Assembly (NCBI GenBank): GCA_022497145.1
Contig: MU385972.1
Location: 1 to 64,000 of the forward strand
Source of the DNA: Rostrohypoxylon terebratum
Lineage: Eukaryota > Ascomycota > Sordariomycetes > Xylariales > Hypoxylaceae
Reading direction: 5' to 3'
Length of the DNA: 64,000 bases
The notes under the pieces were generated by a model. That model saw only the letters and a program-made list of their open reading frames with translations, was not told where the DNA came from and did no database searches. Of this stretch, positions 25,150 through 37,422 are shown piece after piece. How positions within the stretch are numbered: position 1 is the first letter of the stretch; every line of letters starts with the position of its first letter. The position numbers were made by a program, and so were the translations under genes.

Positions 25150-26478
25150 TCAAGCGAGATTCGTTCCCTGCTTTTGCTTTCGTGCCTGAAGTCTTATCCC
25201 CACCTCCGACTCGAAATTATCGTCCTCGAACGGGGCCTTAGCTAGGGCCATAGCACGGCGTCTCCTATTTTTGTTCTTCTGACGCCATAACATCCCGAAC
25301 CATACGAGCGAGAGGAAGACGGTGGCGATTGCGGCGCCTAGTAGACTAGCCATCATACACCTATCCGACAGGATACTGTTTTGGAAGAATGATCCCTCTG
25401 TTTCTGTTTCCATCTCCATTCTCCCCATTATCTGCTGTGTCACTGTCACTGTCACAGTATCCGTTTGCGTGATCGTGGCCACACACCCGATATCCGAGCC
25501 ACTGACCGTGGGTAAGTCTTCGCGGATCTTGATTATCATATCATCACTGCTGCTACTAGAAGTCGAAGTCGAAGTCGAACTAGAGGTCGAGCTAGAAGTA
25601 GAGCTGGAACTCGAACTCGAACTCGAACTACTCGTCGACGTAGAGCTCTCCTCCGTAGTCGTAGCCATGACCAGCGGAAACACCTTATGAAAGACCGTCG
25701 CCGCGCCATCCACATCCCTATCCAGCGAAACGTCCGCCATCCACGTGTACGCCTCCCAGAGCGAGCTCGTAGACCCGACCGGCGTGAACGAGTCGTACGG
25801 CGGGTCCCAGCTCATCCAGACCTGCGTCGTATCGGTCCCGGTAACGACGCTCTTGCAAAGCCTCTGCGGAGCCTGCAAATCTCCGTCGCCAGTCTGCGTG
25901 GCACATGTCCACTCCCCGGGCGGACAGCACCAGATCTGCGGGTAACAGCTCATCTCACCGTCCCTCTCCCCCCTCTCCATCCCCGTCCCATCCACACCCG
26001 CACTCCTCAACCCCCCGGCCGTGATCGTAGTCGAGCACGCCGTGGTCCAGCCCTGCATACAAAAGCTCCCCGGAAACGCAGCCGTGCTGGCGTCGCCCTC
26101 GTTACTAGACCGGCTCGCGCCGTTCATCTCGCCCCACTCGTTGTCGAAGAGCGCGAAGTAGTTTTGCGGGAAGCAGTCGGCGCGGTACCCGATGACCTGG
26201 CCGTTGCCGGGGTCGCGGTGCACGGCGACGCAGCGCTGGCCCGCCAGCACGTGCGACGCGTGCGTCGCCGTCGCCGCCTCGTACTGCGCGTGCGACACGC
26301 TGCGGCAGAACACCGACAGCGAGCACGAGTCAGGCATATTCGACCCCGTCCCCACCCCCGCCACCGTGTCCGTCGCCGACCGCGGGGGCGCGTACGGCGT
26401 CGTCTGTTCCCCGAGAACCCATGTCGTCGCTGTGAAATACCCGTTGTCGCCGCGCGTCGTTCGCGTTACGGCTGTCAT
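25150..26478 (-). CDS. single-pass membrane protein with Ser/Thr-rich stalk, unknown function
   Basis: Open frame of 442 residues. The N-terminal two thirds contain about ten Cys in short motifs (SCSLSVFCRS, RCVAVHRD, SFCMQGWTTACS, CYPQIWCCPPGEWTC), suggesting a disulphide-bonded extracellular domain. A Ser/Thr tract follows near residues 275-310 (long serine runs, probably O-glycosylated), then a transmembrane segment (MMASLLGAAIATVFLSLVWF), a basic stop-transfer stretch (RQKNKNRRRR) and a tail of about 40 residues. This is the layout of many fungal wall-sensor or surface proteins. No signal peptide is seen at the proposed start, and an upstream in-frame stop precludes simple extension, so a short upstream exon may be missing. 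No named family was recognised. Confidence 0.7.
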   Translation of the reverse strand: MTAVTRTTRGDNGYFTATTWVLGEQTTPYAPPRSATDTVAGVGTGSNMPDSCSLSVFCRSVSHAQYEAATATHASHVLAGQRCVAVHRDPGNGQVIGYRADCFPQNYFALFDNEWGEMNGASRSSNEGDASTAAFPGSFCMQGWTTACSTTITAGGLRSAGVDGTGMERGERDGEMSCYPQIWCCPPGEWTCATQTGDGDLQAPQRLCKSVVTGTDTTQVWMSWDPPYDSFTPVGSTSSLWEAYTWMADVSLDRDVDGAATVFHKVFPLVMATTTEESSTSTSSSSSSSSSSSTSSSTSSSTSTSTSSSSSDDMIIKIREDLPTVSGSDIGCVATITQTDTVTVTVTQQIMGRMEMETETEGSFFQNSILSDRCMMASLLGAAIATVFLSLVWFGMLWRQKNKNRRRRAMALAKAPFEDDNFESEVGIRLQARKQKQGTNLA

Positions 26479-27411
26479 GGTGGGCGAGCTGGGGGCTGGT
26501 ATTGATCTACTCGTATTTTCTCCTTTTTGTATGAATGGTAGTCAGGTAGGAAGGTAGGCAATTAACCCCCTATGTCAGAATATTTCGTCAAACCCGATTT
26601 CGTAAGAGACTCGTCGAAGCAGATCGAGGAATCGGCTTTGCTTATAAACATCAACGCAAACAGCCGCTTCATCCGTGCCTACCTTCCTACCCTCGCACAC
26701 CAGAGCAAACACGGGAGCGAGCACAGATTACGCTACCAAGCGAACCCGGTGAAACGGACTGAAGTCGAGATCCAGCAGCGTGTGTTCCTCGCACTCGTGA
26801 GTTTCTAGATGTCCGTGGAACGCCGGCACATTGAATCTTAGGGAAAACCGTGTTTCTCAACGTGTAAGTGTCAGCGAAAACACGCCGGTTGACGTCGCTC
26901 GAGGGCACCGATAGAGTAACTCAGAGCATGGCTTTCGAATGTGGTATGCCACTGTGGCAGTGTAGAGTCATTGTTGCCACTCACTTGACTTGAGATGGCC
27001 TGGCTTGTCTTACTTCGCTATAGCGTCCCCCTCTGCTTTTTGCTAGTACACCCAGTTAAGACTACTCAGCGCAATACAGAAAATTTAGTTTCATGATCGA
27101 TACCGGAGCTTACGCGGCGATTTAAAGATCGTAAGCCTCTCGTACCTATATGTGAAAGGTCAATTCTCTAGTGTCTAATGTGGAATTGGGAATGCATTGG
27201 TCAGTGGGTATGTGCGCAAACCGATTGTATCATACATGAGTCCATGTTAGTCGTGAATATTATACATCTTTGTACATTTAGAGTATCTAGAGTAGAGCAG
27301 TTGAGGTCGATACCTGGCATGTCATATCGCCTGGATCGCGGGTTACCGCCTGTCAGATACCTTGCCGTTTTTTACCGTTTCATGCATGGAGAGAATGATT
27401 TCCCTGCCGCC
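26479..27411. other. intergenic region between two minus-strand genes
   Basis: Contains the promoter of the Ser-rich membrane protein (left part) and the 3' flank of the peptidase subunit (right part). Small open frames here show no motif. A missing signal-peptide exon of the membrane protein could lie in the left part. Confidence 0.4.
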
Positions 27412-29265
27412 TTATCGCCTACCCAAACCCCATTTGAAGATCTTGTCCTGGATCTCTTCCCAAGATGCCTGTTTGGTAGACCTGAAAGGATCCTGTACTT
27501 CTTGTAGTACCACGGTTGGAGAACCGCTTCCCTTACCAGCGTTCTGTACCAGTCCTCCCACGACTTGCTTCGCCACCCGACGTAAGTCATATACTGTCAG
27601 CTTCTCTATCTTTCGGCACATCTCCTGCACGGGTACCTTACGCCCGTGGGCTTGTACCTGTCTGCCTAGATCCTCTAGCTCGACCATTCGGCTCTCGAGG
27701 TTCATGAGCAGGCTAGAGCGTAGCTGTTTCTTGGCTCGGTCGACTTCCGGTTGCTTTAGGCCCGCGAATCCGGTGTCGATCGTAAGCGCCTTTAACTCCT
27801 GACACATGACATTGAGCATGTCTTGCGTCCGATCAGGCTGGCACTGAGCGGCGATACCGAATAGCCCGGAATCGGTGTAAGAGTGGTTAAATGACTGGCA
27901 AGACTCTACCCAATGGTACTGATTAAGGACGTTGGTGTACAGCCTTGAATACATACCCTTTCCGGGACCACCGGCTGAGAAAGATCCTCCGCCACCTAGG
28001 AGAGTGTTGAGAGTGGCAAGGGCGTAAATGTCATCGGATCCAATTGGCAATCCTTCAAAGGCGATGTGAATGTAAGTAAGTGCGGGCTGGTTAGGGTTAA
28101 GAGAAGGAGGCTGTGGCGGAAGTGCAACAAAACCACCGGTGTAATGTGAAGGCATATTGATTTGCTCCAATGTCGGGGCGAGTTCCATATTAGAGACAGA
28201 AGCATTTCGGCTGGCGGAAGTAGAGAGGTTCTTAAAAAGAGGCAGTCTTGATAGTATGCCGGATGATTGAGAAGAGGAAGATGAGGTAGATGATAGTGAA
28301 GAGGCCGAAACGTCGGAACTTTCTGATAGCGAGTTTACCGAAGTTTCTGATCCCGTCCGCGACAAGATTGGTTGATCGGGTCCTTTCATACCTCCGAAGA
28401 AGGTACTCGCTAGTTGTACGGCTTCGGAGTGAGGGACGCCTGCAAAAGCAACTACCGTTCTCTCGGGGCGGTAGAAAGTGTCTCTATAGGTGCGCAAGAC
28501 GGAACTGTTGATCTCTGGTATGCGTTCTCTCGGAATTAATAAAGGGTTACCGAGAGTATTACCCTTGTAGGCGGCCATGTGCACCAATTCTGGGATGATT
28601 AACTCTGGTCTCTTCCATATCTCGCCAATCTCATACTGTGCTGTTACGAGTTCGGCTTCGATTTCTTGGGGCGCAAGTCGAGGGTTTTGTATGGTGTCGG
28701 CAAGGAGCTCGATTGCGGTGGGAATGGTAGAGTTGAATGTGGCAGCCTGGTACATGATGGACTCTCGGGAAGAGACACATTGTACGTTGCCTCCGAGAGA
28801 TTCTACCATCTTTTGTATTTCTTCCGCGCTTCTGCTCTCCGTCGATTGAAAAGCCATTCGATCGACTATGTGACTCACTCCAGTCAAGTAATTGTTCTCG
28901 TATCTCGATCCGCCTTCGATGTAAACGCCGACGCCGGCGAAAGATCCGGGAAGGGCCTCGGATGCCACGCGAACCCCATTTGGTAATTGGGATATTTGGT
29001 CAAGGGCTGTAGGTTCCTATTATAAGTTGAGAAGTAAGTTCGCATGTTTAGGTCGAGTTGAAGAACAAGAACAAGAACAAAAGTATAACATGAAAATGAC
29101 ATGAAATGACGTGGTAAAACGTGATGGATGACATACCTTTCCGCCCGGCACATTCACCACGCTGGCCAACGACCGGGTCTGCAATGGTCTGAACGACCTG
29201 GCACTCGCTCGCGCAGAAGAGGCGATGCCTCCCGTTAAGTATCTTGACATGCGCGCGCGATACAT
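27412..29265 (-). CDS. MAS2: mitochondrial processing peptidase alpha subunit
   Basis: Non-catalytic, presequence-recognising partner of the beta subunit in the matrix peptidase. Two exons (29265-29137 and 29016-27412) with a 120-bp intron; 577 residues. The N-terminus MYRARMSRYLTGGIASSARA is Arg/Ser/Ala-rich with no acidic residues, a matrix targeting sequence. The glycine-rich loop GGGGSFSAGGPGKGMYSRLY (from about residue 383) marks the alpha subunit. The M16 zinc motif HxxEH is absent: the matching region reads VSHIVDRMAFQST, as expected for alpha. Residues about 261-325 form a Ser-rich low-complexity insertion between the two halves. An upstream in-frame Met (29313) would add 16 residues and spoil the presequence, so 29265 is preferred. 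It diverges from EFM4 over 466 bp. Confidence 0.96.
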
Positions 29266-29731
29266 GTCGACGGCATCGGAGTTTGTGGAATTATGAAGGT
29301 TGGGAAATTCCAAATTAACTGAGTGACGACAGAAAAGTTTCCAGAATTATGCTTATCGCTTTATCTATCGTATCTAACGTGTGATAAAATGTGGGGAACC
29401 GTTGGCGGGCTGGCGGGCACAGTAGATTTTAGTCATCTTGGCAACCGTATTTTATTGTTGAACGGATACCGCCTGCCGAATTGATTCATGTGAATTTCTT
29501 CCATAGCATTGCCCCTCCATTTTTATCTCCAGCTACTATCATCCATTATAGCACCACTACATATAATAAGGTGCACATACACTGAATGGAACATAATTAA
29601 GTATTGTTACCATCATTCAATATGGTCCTCTCAACTTCCTGTAGTTGACGGATTTCTGTTAGCATATAACTTCAAATAATTACTACTCTACATATGTCAT
29701 TATCCTTCATAATCTAACCAAGTCTTCCACA
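29266..29731. promoter_or_regulatory. bidirectional promoter region between MAS2 and EFM4
   Basis: A 466-bp AT-rich region separates the start codons of two divergent housekeeping genes. It must contain both promoters unless transcripts overlap. No distinct TATA element can be assigned with confidence. Confidence 0.5.
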
Positions 29732-30649
29732 ATGTCCAAACCCACGCATCTCGAGCCCTCCGAGCTGGGCACGAAGGAATAGTACGCACCCCTCCACCCC
29801 TCCATACCTCTAACACAGCTCCAGTGCTACCCCATCTCTGTCTCCGATCCTCTAGCTGACACCCCCCCAAGCTGGGACAACCTCTACACGACCGAACTAA
29901 CCAACCACGCCCACAACCCCTCCGACAAAGGCACCGTCTGGTTCGACGACTCCGACGCCGAGACCAAGCTAATCGACTTCCTCAGCGACCCAGACACCTC
30001 GCAAACCCTCTCCCTCTCCCCCTCCACAACCAGCTTCCTCGACCTCGGCACCGGCAACGGCTCCCTTCTCTTCGGCCTACGCGACGCCGGCTGGACCGGC
30101 CGCATGCTCGGCGTCGACTACTCGCAGCAGAGCATCCAATTCGCGCGACGTCTCTCCCAAGCCCGCACCTCTCCCGACTCCACCTCGGACCCGGACTCCC
30201 CCCGCGACGAGGGAGAAGACGAAGAAGAAGAGCTCGTTTCCTTCCTCGAACACGACATCCTGCACACCCCACCTACGGCGCTCCTCGCGGGCCCGCAAGC
30301 GCAAGGCTGGGACGTCGTCCTGGACAAGGGAACCTTCGACGCCATATCGCTCTCCTCCGAGACGGACCCCGCGACGGGGCGGCGCGTCGCGGAGTCCTAC
30401 CGCGCGAGGATAACCCCCCTGGTGCGCGAGGGCGGTCTATTCCTCGTCACCAGCTGCAATTGGACCGAGGCCGAGCTGCGCGACTGGTTCGAGGGATCCG
30501 CCAAGGAAGGAGAGGAGGACGAGGAGACGCGGAGGTGGCGGTTCGAGCAGGTTGGCCGCGTCGAGTATCCTAGCTTTAGCTTTGGTGGTGTGAAAGGGCA
30601 GACTATCAGTAGTCTATGCTTCAAAAAGGTGAGGAATAACGAAAGTTAG
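29732..30649 (+). CDS. EFM4: protein-lysine N-methyltransferase EFM4 (eEF1A methyltransferase)
   Basis: SAM-dependent enzyme of the cytosol that methylates a lysine of translation elongation factor eEF1A. Two exons (29732-29781 and 29872-30649) with a 90-bp intron; 275 residues. The first exon encodes only MSKPTHLEPSELGTKE, and splicing creates ELGTKEYWDNLYTTEL, the diagnostic family start. FLDLGTGNGSLLFGL (residues 72-86) is SAM motif I, GVDYSQQSIQFA follows as motif II, and VVLDKGTFDAISLS carries the later conserved block. An acidic insertion (from SPDSTSDPDSPRDEGEDEEE-like residues) sits between them; another acidic stretch precedes the end. The GC content is higher than in the flanks. Confidence 0.92.
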
Positions 30650-31213
30650 TATAGGTACCTAGCATGTTGCCTACCAGTTCCTACAAGTTTGGACAGGAAT
30701 GGTGAGTGGGAAAATAGGAAAAAAAAAGATACCCCCAAAAATTGAAAACGTAAATAAATCGCAGATTCAACGAGACACAATCACTCTGAGACTTCTTCCG
30801 TTTTGACTGAGATCTATTAAACTCATCAATGAATTTTTTTCGTTCTTTTTATCTTACACGCACCAGGCAATTTTGCCAAGATGATGATTAGCCCCTCTTA
30901 ACCGGGCTTCCTGGTGGCTCTCAATGACCTTCTACAGGAGCTTGTGCATATTTCAAGTCCCATTTGCGGGCTCAGTGCCGAGCGGAACACAAACCTCCAA
31001 AAATGCATATGACCTTGTGCGTGCCTCCCACCTTGATGCGACTTGCGATCTACGAACCCTCAAAAAATAATAATGGGCTCTCAACGATCTCTTTGTACGA
31101 ACTAGTGTGCTTGTGCTAGACAAATTCGGGATGGCCATCTCGCGAGAGGGTGTTACTAGGACACTCTAGGACGCGGCCGCACCTGGGGAAAAGTTCTCTT
31201 TTCTGTCTCTCAT
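30650..31213. other. convergent intergenic region
   Basis: Shared 3' flank of EFM4 (+) and the PP2A scaffold gene (-). It contains A-rich runs (30719-30728) and no coding signal. Confidence 0.45.
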
Positions 31214-33532
31214 CTACGGTGATGTGTTCATCGGCTCTCCACCCATTCCGGGAATCCCTGCCACCGCCGTCGTCGCGAAGTAGCGCACATCCACATCGTC
31301 GTCCTTCTGAAGCTTCTCTAGACTGGGCAGGATCCGCTGCTGGATAAGCTCGGTGGCGCGGGGGGACGTGGTGGTGGAGGTCGCCGAAGTTCCGGCCTGT
31401 TCTAAGCTGTAGATCGTACCCTCCTCCGGAAGTCGCTTGAGAACATCGATGAGCACGGCGTACGTCTTCGCCACGTTGAAGCGGATGTTGGGAATGTCAT
31501 CTCCGACGAGCTTCTCCAGCATAGGGAGAATCGACTTGCCGATAACATCCAAGCTGACGACGGTAGCGAGAGTCTGTAAGTAGTTAGAACAGTAGGTCAA
31601 CGTGGAAGAATATTTAAAGCAGAGCAGGGTTACCCACCGAAATTGCAAAGCATGTCGTCATTCGGTACAGGTAATTCGGATGAGAGCCCATAGCCATCAC
31701 CTTAGGAATTATCGCTTCGCTGGCCCACTCAGCGCCGAAGACCTCGGTAAGCTTCTTCAGGTTATGAGTCGCAGCTTCACGGATAGAGAAGACGGTGTCT
31801 CCGAGCCAACTCATGCACAGAGGACTCAACTGCTCGTCGAAGAACTTAACTCCGAGCTGGCTAGCGAGAAGAGGGATGTACTCGATGATAGCGAGCCGAA
31901 CTCTCCATTGTTTATCTTCCGCAAGTTGCACGATGGCAGGTAGGAGAGATTGGGAGAGTAGATCAATGCCGATGACTAAAGAGTGTCAGGATCAACAGAT
32001 ATTCACGGACAAGGGTATGTATTGGTACGTACCTTGGTTGACGAGTTCAAGTTTGGAAATGATGTGTAGGCGCACTTCCGGGAACTCATCCTTCAACATC
32101 TGCAAGAACATGGGGAGAAGGTGATCAATAGTCCTACGAAATATTAGTATTCAAAACACCAGCAAGACTGGATGATTTGCTAAGTGATCTGACATACTCC
32201 TGCTTGCCAAGAATGGGCGCGAGCCCGCTGATCTGGGTGCCGAGGGCAGCACGGACATGCTGAGACGTATCAGAGACAAGGTCTTCGATGGAACCCATGA
32301 TATCGTTGAGCAGAGTCGTTCGGTCGACCAGGTTGCAGAAGCCGGGGATCTGGCCGGCGATGGCAGTTCGAACTTCGGCTTCGTTGTCCTTCAACAACTT
32401 GACGAAGGAAGGTACTAGGTCTCGGGAAACAACTTCTTCGTCTACAGCCTTCGCAATCTGTATAACCAATTATTGTTAGTAGAGGTCATACAAACGACGG
32501 TTCAACGAAATCCTTACCTTCTCGAATCTATCAGCAATCATATATCGAACTCTCCAGCTCTTGTCCTCTATCAAGTTACGTAACGACGTGAGCAAGACGC
32601 CGTGGCTGCCTTGTTGCTCTTTAGGCACGACCTCGGCAATAGAAATAAGAATCTCCACCGTCAGTAATCGGACGCTATCCTGATCGTCTTGTGCAAGGTG
32701 TTGGAATAGGGGTATCATTTCGTTGACGACGATAGCCGCAGGCATCTCTTTCACGAACTTAGCCATGTTGGTAGCAGATTGTCTTCGCACCATGGGTGTA
32801 TCATCGTGTACTAGGAGACCGAATTGTTGGCGAAGCTGCTCCTGGACGGGCGGGGAGACCTTCTTGTATGGTGTAGTGAAGAGACCACATCCGGACACTT
32901 TAGAGGTGAACCAGTCCGCCTTGGCGAGACGGATAGTCAAAGGGATGAAGTACTCTTCAACTTGCTGGGGCGAAAGTTCGTTGCAGATCTTGTTGAGCGA
33001 CTCGACGGCCTGCGGGGAAGTGTTAGTATAGGATAGTAAGTAGCTGCGAGGCTGTCGGGACGGACCTTATCCCGAACGACGGGTTCTTCGATGGCAGCGA
33101 GGTTCTCGAGGGGGGAAAGGAGGACGTGGCCATACTGAGGGCCACCGACGTATTCGATGAAGCTACCTAGCTCTTCGCTCAGAGCCACGAGAACTTCATC
33201 TTCGTCTTCGACCGATTCTATTTCTGGGGTCAGGACTTATTTTTTTTTCCATTTTTTCCATTTTTAGTTTGAGCGCGGGGGATCAGTATCTGACCGTCTA
33301 AGAAGGGGATGAGTTCATCACGAGTGCGCTCTGCACCTAGAGCAAGCGCGATTGTCGAAAGACGATGGATAGCGTTCAATCGTAGAAGAACATCGTCGTG
33401 CTATAAACAAGGTCAGAAGAGATCGGAAGTTGAGATACTAGTGCGTCGACTAGGTCACCGCCTTACCTTTAGCTCGTCAATGAGTACGGCGATGGGGTAA
33501 AGCTCATCGTTCGCATTAGGCGCGTCAGCCAT
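31214..33532 (-). CDS. TPD3: protein phosphatase 2A scaffold (A / PR65) subunit, HEAT repeats
   Basis: Scaffold that holds the catalytic and regulatory subunits of PP2A. Eight exons were traced by eye, starting MADAPNANDELYPIAVLIDELK at 33532 (first exon ends 33467) and ending PGMGGEPMNTSP at 31214; about 626 residues, the usual size for about 15 HEAT repeats. Each junction restores a typical repeat: FLD-EIESVEDEDE, VVRDK-AVESLNKICNEL, ADRFEK-IAKAVDEEVV, LGKQE-TIDHLLPMF, ELVNQ-VIGIDLLSQ and CFAIS-TLATVVSLD. Repeats show family features such as SWRVRYMIADRFEK, NEAEVRTAIAGQIPGFC and KQWRVRLAIIEYIPLLASQLG. Introns are short GT-AG types. The gene is convergent with EFM4 and divergent from FRS1. 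Confidence 0.96.
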
Positions 33533-35507
33533 GTTGGGATGTAGCTATTCGGTAGCAGATACGAGGGAATAATGTAGGCGTAGGAGCCGGCAAGGTAAAA
33601 GAAAAAAAATACCGGCGAGGTTGCGCTGCTGATCGCGTGGGTTGGAGAGGGTGGTGGAGTGATGCAATAAGAGTTAGGTCGATGTCGGGTCAATTTGGCG
33701 ACCTGGGAACTCAGGAAACTGGATACAAAGACCAACGTTTCGCTCGTGCTCCGACACCGAAAAAAATAGGTAAATTATCGAACTCGCCAAGAAAAAGGAA
33801 CAATGACAATGAATTTTATCACAGGTCTTTTTTATAGATGTTCGTCTTATCACCGGGGGGTTTGGTTATGGCTTTGGTTTTGGTTTTTGGTTTAGTAATT
33901 AGATCATCGAGGGGTATCATTCAGGTCAGGTCAAGTTCAGGTTCGTTTGGGTGGTGGTTTCTGGGTGTGGTTGTGGATGTGGATGTGGATGTGGATGTGG
34001 ATGTGGATTGTGTTGTGATCAAGAAGATGCTTTTGGTGGAAATAGGTTTAACGCGGGCTAGAGCTTTACTTGCTATGGTTACCTCAGGACCAGGTAATGG
34101 CTTGTTAGAGATAGGGACCGTAGGGACGATAGCAAGGGGGGACCAAGTCAAGTTCGCACTAAAAAGTAGATGTTAGAAGGGTTGAATATGTGGCTTAGGC
34201 GCCTGTGACGAGATTGAAATCTCTGTTCAGTGTTCAGGATGTTACAGGGTACTACAGGTGCTACAAGTACTATTTTTATGTACAATACAATACAGATGTG
34301 TCCATGGATGTACACACCTAAGCCTACCTAGTAAGGTTCTTACCTTCCACAATCATTGTCTGGATCCTGCCTGCAATCTGCCACCAATTCCACCACCAAT
34401 TCTACCTAGCAGTACCACAGCTGCCCCACACTTTGTCACTTCGAATCTTAGCCCCAGTATTACATATATGCACTTCCCCGCTCTAGGCAATCCGATCCAC
34501 AGCGCTGTACTATTACGACTAGTACCTAATAGTAACTACGCACTGCACCCCTGAATTACTCTCTCTATCGTCTGCCATACTATCATAGCTGTCAGGCTGT
34601 TTAACTCTTTATATACCGATATTTTATATAGCATTTCAAGGTTGGTATTGTCTCGGTAGAGAGCACACAAAAAAAAACTATCCACAGTGACCGGTCGATA
34701 TATTTCTTGTAGTTATCCTTTTGAGAGTTGAAACAGCATCTGCAAATCTCTTGTAAGTCAATATAGCTCATGGCATTTCAATTTGATCGAAACAATGGCA
34801 ATGGCACGCTGTGATGTCACTCTCGAAATTCGTCAACACTAGACGGGAAATTCGTGATGCCTGACAATCTTATCGAACCCGCGGCCTGCGAATTAGAAGA
34901 AAGGGGGTAAAATAGAATTTAGGTTGATTGGAGGGACCATGAGCTTTACATCTTGTTTTAGTGATGTAGGAGACAGATGTAGATGTGACTTTAGTGCTGC
35001 GTATGAGCTATCATGATATGACTCGGGGTATTATTATATACCTAGTATATGATAACTACCTAGTAGTCGGGCAAGACATTTCCCGTCGGGAAACCGAAAG
35101 GTCTCTCAAGGTAAAACGCTCGACGTTCTAATAAGTATAAATGCCAAAAATGTGTGATTTAAGTTAATTGAATTCCCCATTGTCAGGTGTGGCTGGTGTT
35201 GCACATGAACATGAACTAGTTACTAGGTAGAGAAAGGTACAACAGTTTCCGTACCCTTCACGATAAGCTTTTCACGTTTTAGCCCCAACCCCTTAAATCC
35301 CTGACCTGAATATTAGTACGCTATTGCATTACCCGATATTCATGGTGGGGTTGTAAACGTCGTAAACTGCGACGCAAATGAATTTGTGAAATCGCTGGTG
35401 ATTTGTGACTCAGAACAACCACATTTTCACCATCTGCCCATTGCGCAAACTTCTTTGGTCTCTAGGCTCTACTCGACCCTCGGCCCTTTGAAAGGGCTAC
35501 ATAGAAT
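33533..35507. other. divergent intergenic region between TPD3 and FRS1
   Basis: About 2 kb with no recognisable gene. An open frame at 33838-34176 is low complexity and depends on a hexamer repeat. The region has TATA-like sequences near 34609-34630 and several TACCTAGTA-type motifs (34325, 35038-35062). It should contain the promoters of both flanking housekeeping genes. Confidence 0.45.
33972..34007. repeat. 6-bp tandem repeat, 6 copies
   Basis: TGTGGA is repeated six times without interruption, about 440 bp upstream of the PP2A scaffold start codon. Confidence 0.9.
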
Positions 35508-37422
35508 ATGCCTACCATCTCCGTCGACAAGTACGACCTCTTCGAGGCCCTAGGTCAAAAGTACGTGACCCCTCTGCCTCTTCTGCCCCTCTTCTACCGC
35601 AGCCTGAATGTGAAAATCACCCCGCTTACACACGACGATGTGTAGGTACACCACCGAGGAGTTTGAAGACCTATGTTTCGAGTTTGGCATCGAACTAGAC
35701 GAGGACACCGAGAATGAAGAGAGACCTATCGTCGACGGTGTACAAGAACCGCCTCAGCTTAAGATCGAGATCCCCGCCAACCGATATGACATGCTCTGCT
35801 TCGAGGGCATTGCCCTCATGCTCAACATCTTCCGTGGAAAGCAACCCACGCCCAACTTCAAACTGGTCCAACCCGCCAGTGGTAACCTTGAAACCATCAC
35901 AGTTCTCGAGGATACCACGCAAGTTCGGCCATTAGTTGCTTGCGCCATCCTCCGCAACATCAAGTTCACCCAGAAAAGCTACGATTCCTTCATTGCGCTG
36001 CAAGACAAGTTACATCAGAACCTCGCGCGGAATCGTACCTTAGTCGCCATCGGAACCCACGATCTAGATACCATCAAAGGCCCCTTCACATACGAAGCGC
36101 GACCGCCGAAGGACATCAGCTTCGTGCCGCTCAACCAGACCAAGGTGATGAATGGGGAGGAGTTGATGGAATTCTACGGAAAAGACCGACATCTAGGACG
36201 ATACCTACACATCATCAAAGACAAGCCAGTATACCCCGTCATCTACGACGCAAACAGAGTAGTCTGTTCTCTCCCGCCCATAATCAACGGCGACCACTCC
36301 AAGATTAAGCTCAGCAGCACGAACGTCTTTATAGAATGTACGGCCACGGACAAGACCAAGCTGGAGATCGTCATCAACATGATGGTGACCATGTTCAGCA
36401 CCTACGCCGCCGAGCCTTTCACCGTCGAGCCCGTCAAGGTCATCTCCGACCACAACGGGCAAACCAGAATAACCCCCAACCTGTCGTCGCGCACCGACAC
36501 CGTCGAGGTCGAGTACCTGAACGGGTGTCTAGGTCTTTCGGAATCGCCAGAGAGCATCAGCAAGCTCCTCTCCAAGATGGCCCTGAGCGCCAAGCCTTCC
36601 GAGGCCGACCCGAAGAATTTGATCGAGGTTACTATCCCCCCTACGCGCGCCGACATCCTACAACGATGCGACATCATGGAGGACCTAGGCATAGCCTACG
36701 GTTTCAACCGTCTGCCCCGCATGACCGTTACGAAGACCGTCGGCAAACCGCTCGGCCTGAACAAGCTGGCGGACATCGTTCGCCTCGAGTGTGGCATGGC
36801 TGGATGGCTAGAAGTGATGCCTTTGATCTTGTGCAGTCACGACGAGAACTTCGCGTGGCTGAACCGCAAGGACGACGGGAAGACGGCGGTGCGGCTCGCG
36901 AACCCCAAGACCGCCGAGTACCAGATCGTGCGGACGTCGCTGCTGCCCGGGCTGCTGAAGACGATCCGCGAGAACAAGGGCCACAGCGTGCCCTTCCGCA
37001 TCTTCGAGACCTCGGACGTCGTGTTCCAGGACCCGACCCTCGAGCGGCGCGCGCGCAACGTGCGGCACTTCGCCGCCGCGTGGTACGGCAAGACGTCCGG
37101 GTTCGAGGAGGTGCACGGTCTGCTGGACCGCGTCATGGCGATGCTGCGGCAGGCCTTCCTCGCCCACGAGGAGGGTCTCCCCGCCGCCAAGGACGTCGGC
37201 CGCGAGACCGAGCCCGACCCCACGAAGCGCGACGGCTACTGGCTCGACCCCATCGACGAGCCGACCTTCTTCCCCGGCCGCGCCGCCGCGGTCTACGCTC
37301 GTATCGACGGCAAGACCGCCCGGATTGGCGAGTTCGGTATCCTTCACCCGACCGTCCTTGAGAACTTCGAGTTGAAGTATCCCGTCAGTACGCTAGAGAT
37401 TAACCTTCAGGTCTTCTTATAA
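35508..37422 (+). CDS. FRS1: cytosolic phenylalanyl-tRNA synthetase beta subunit
   Basis: Charges tRNA-Phe as an alpha2-beta2 enzyme with the alpha subunit. Two exons (35508-35560 and 35646-37422) with an 85-bp intron; 609 residues. The small first exon encodes MPTISVDKYDLFEALGQK, and splicing yields KYTTEEFEDLCFEFGIELDE, the typical start. EIPANRYDMLCFEGIALML is the B3/B4 editing-region block, SLPPIINGDHSKI and IEVTIPPTRADILQRCDIMEDLGIAYG are in the B5 region, and FRIFETSDVVF with GEFGILHPTVLENFELKYPVS close the catalytic-like domain. It is convergent with the myotubularin gene. The 3' half is strongly GC-rich. Confidence 0.97.

Noticed and set aside
33838..34176. 112-codon open frame with Val-Asp repeat
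   Set aside because: The repeat is just the TGTGGA hexamer array translated; no other support.
36336..37361. 341-codon Arg-rich open frame within FRS1
   Set aside because: Shadow of the GC-rich synthetase coding sequence in another frame.
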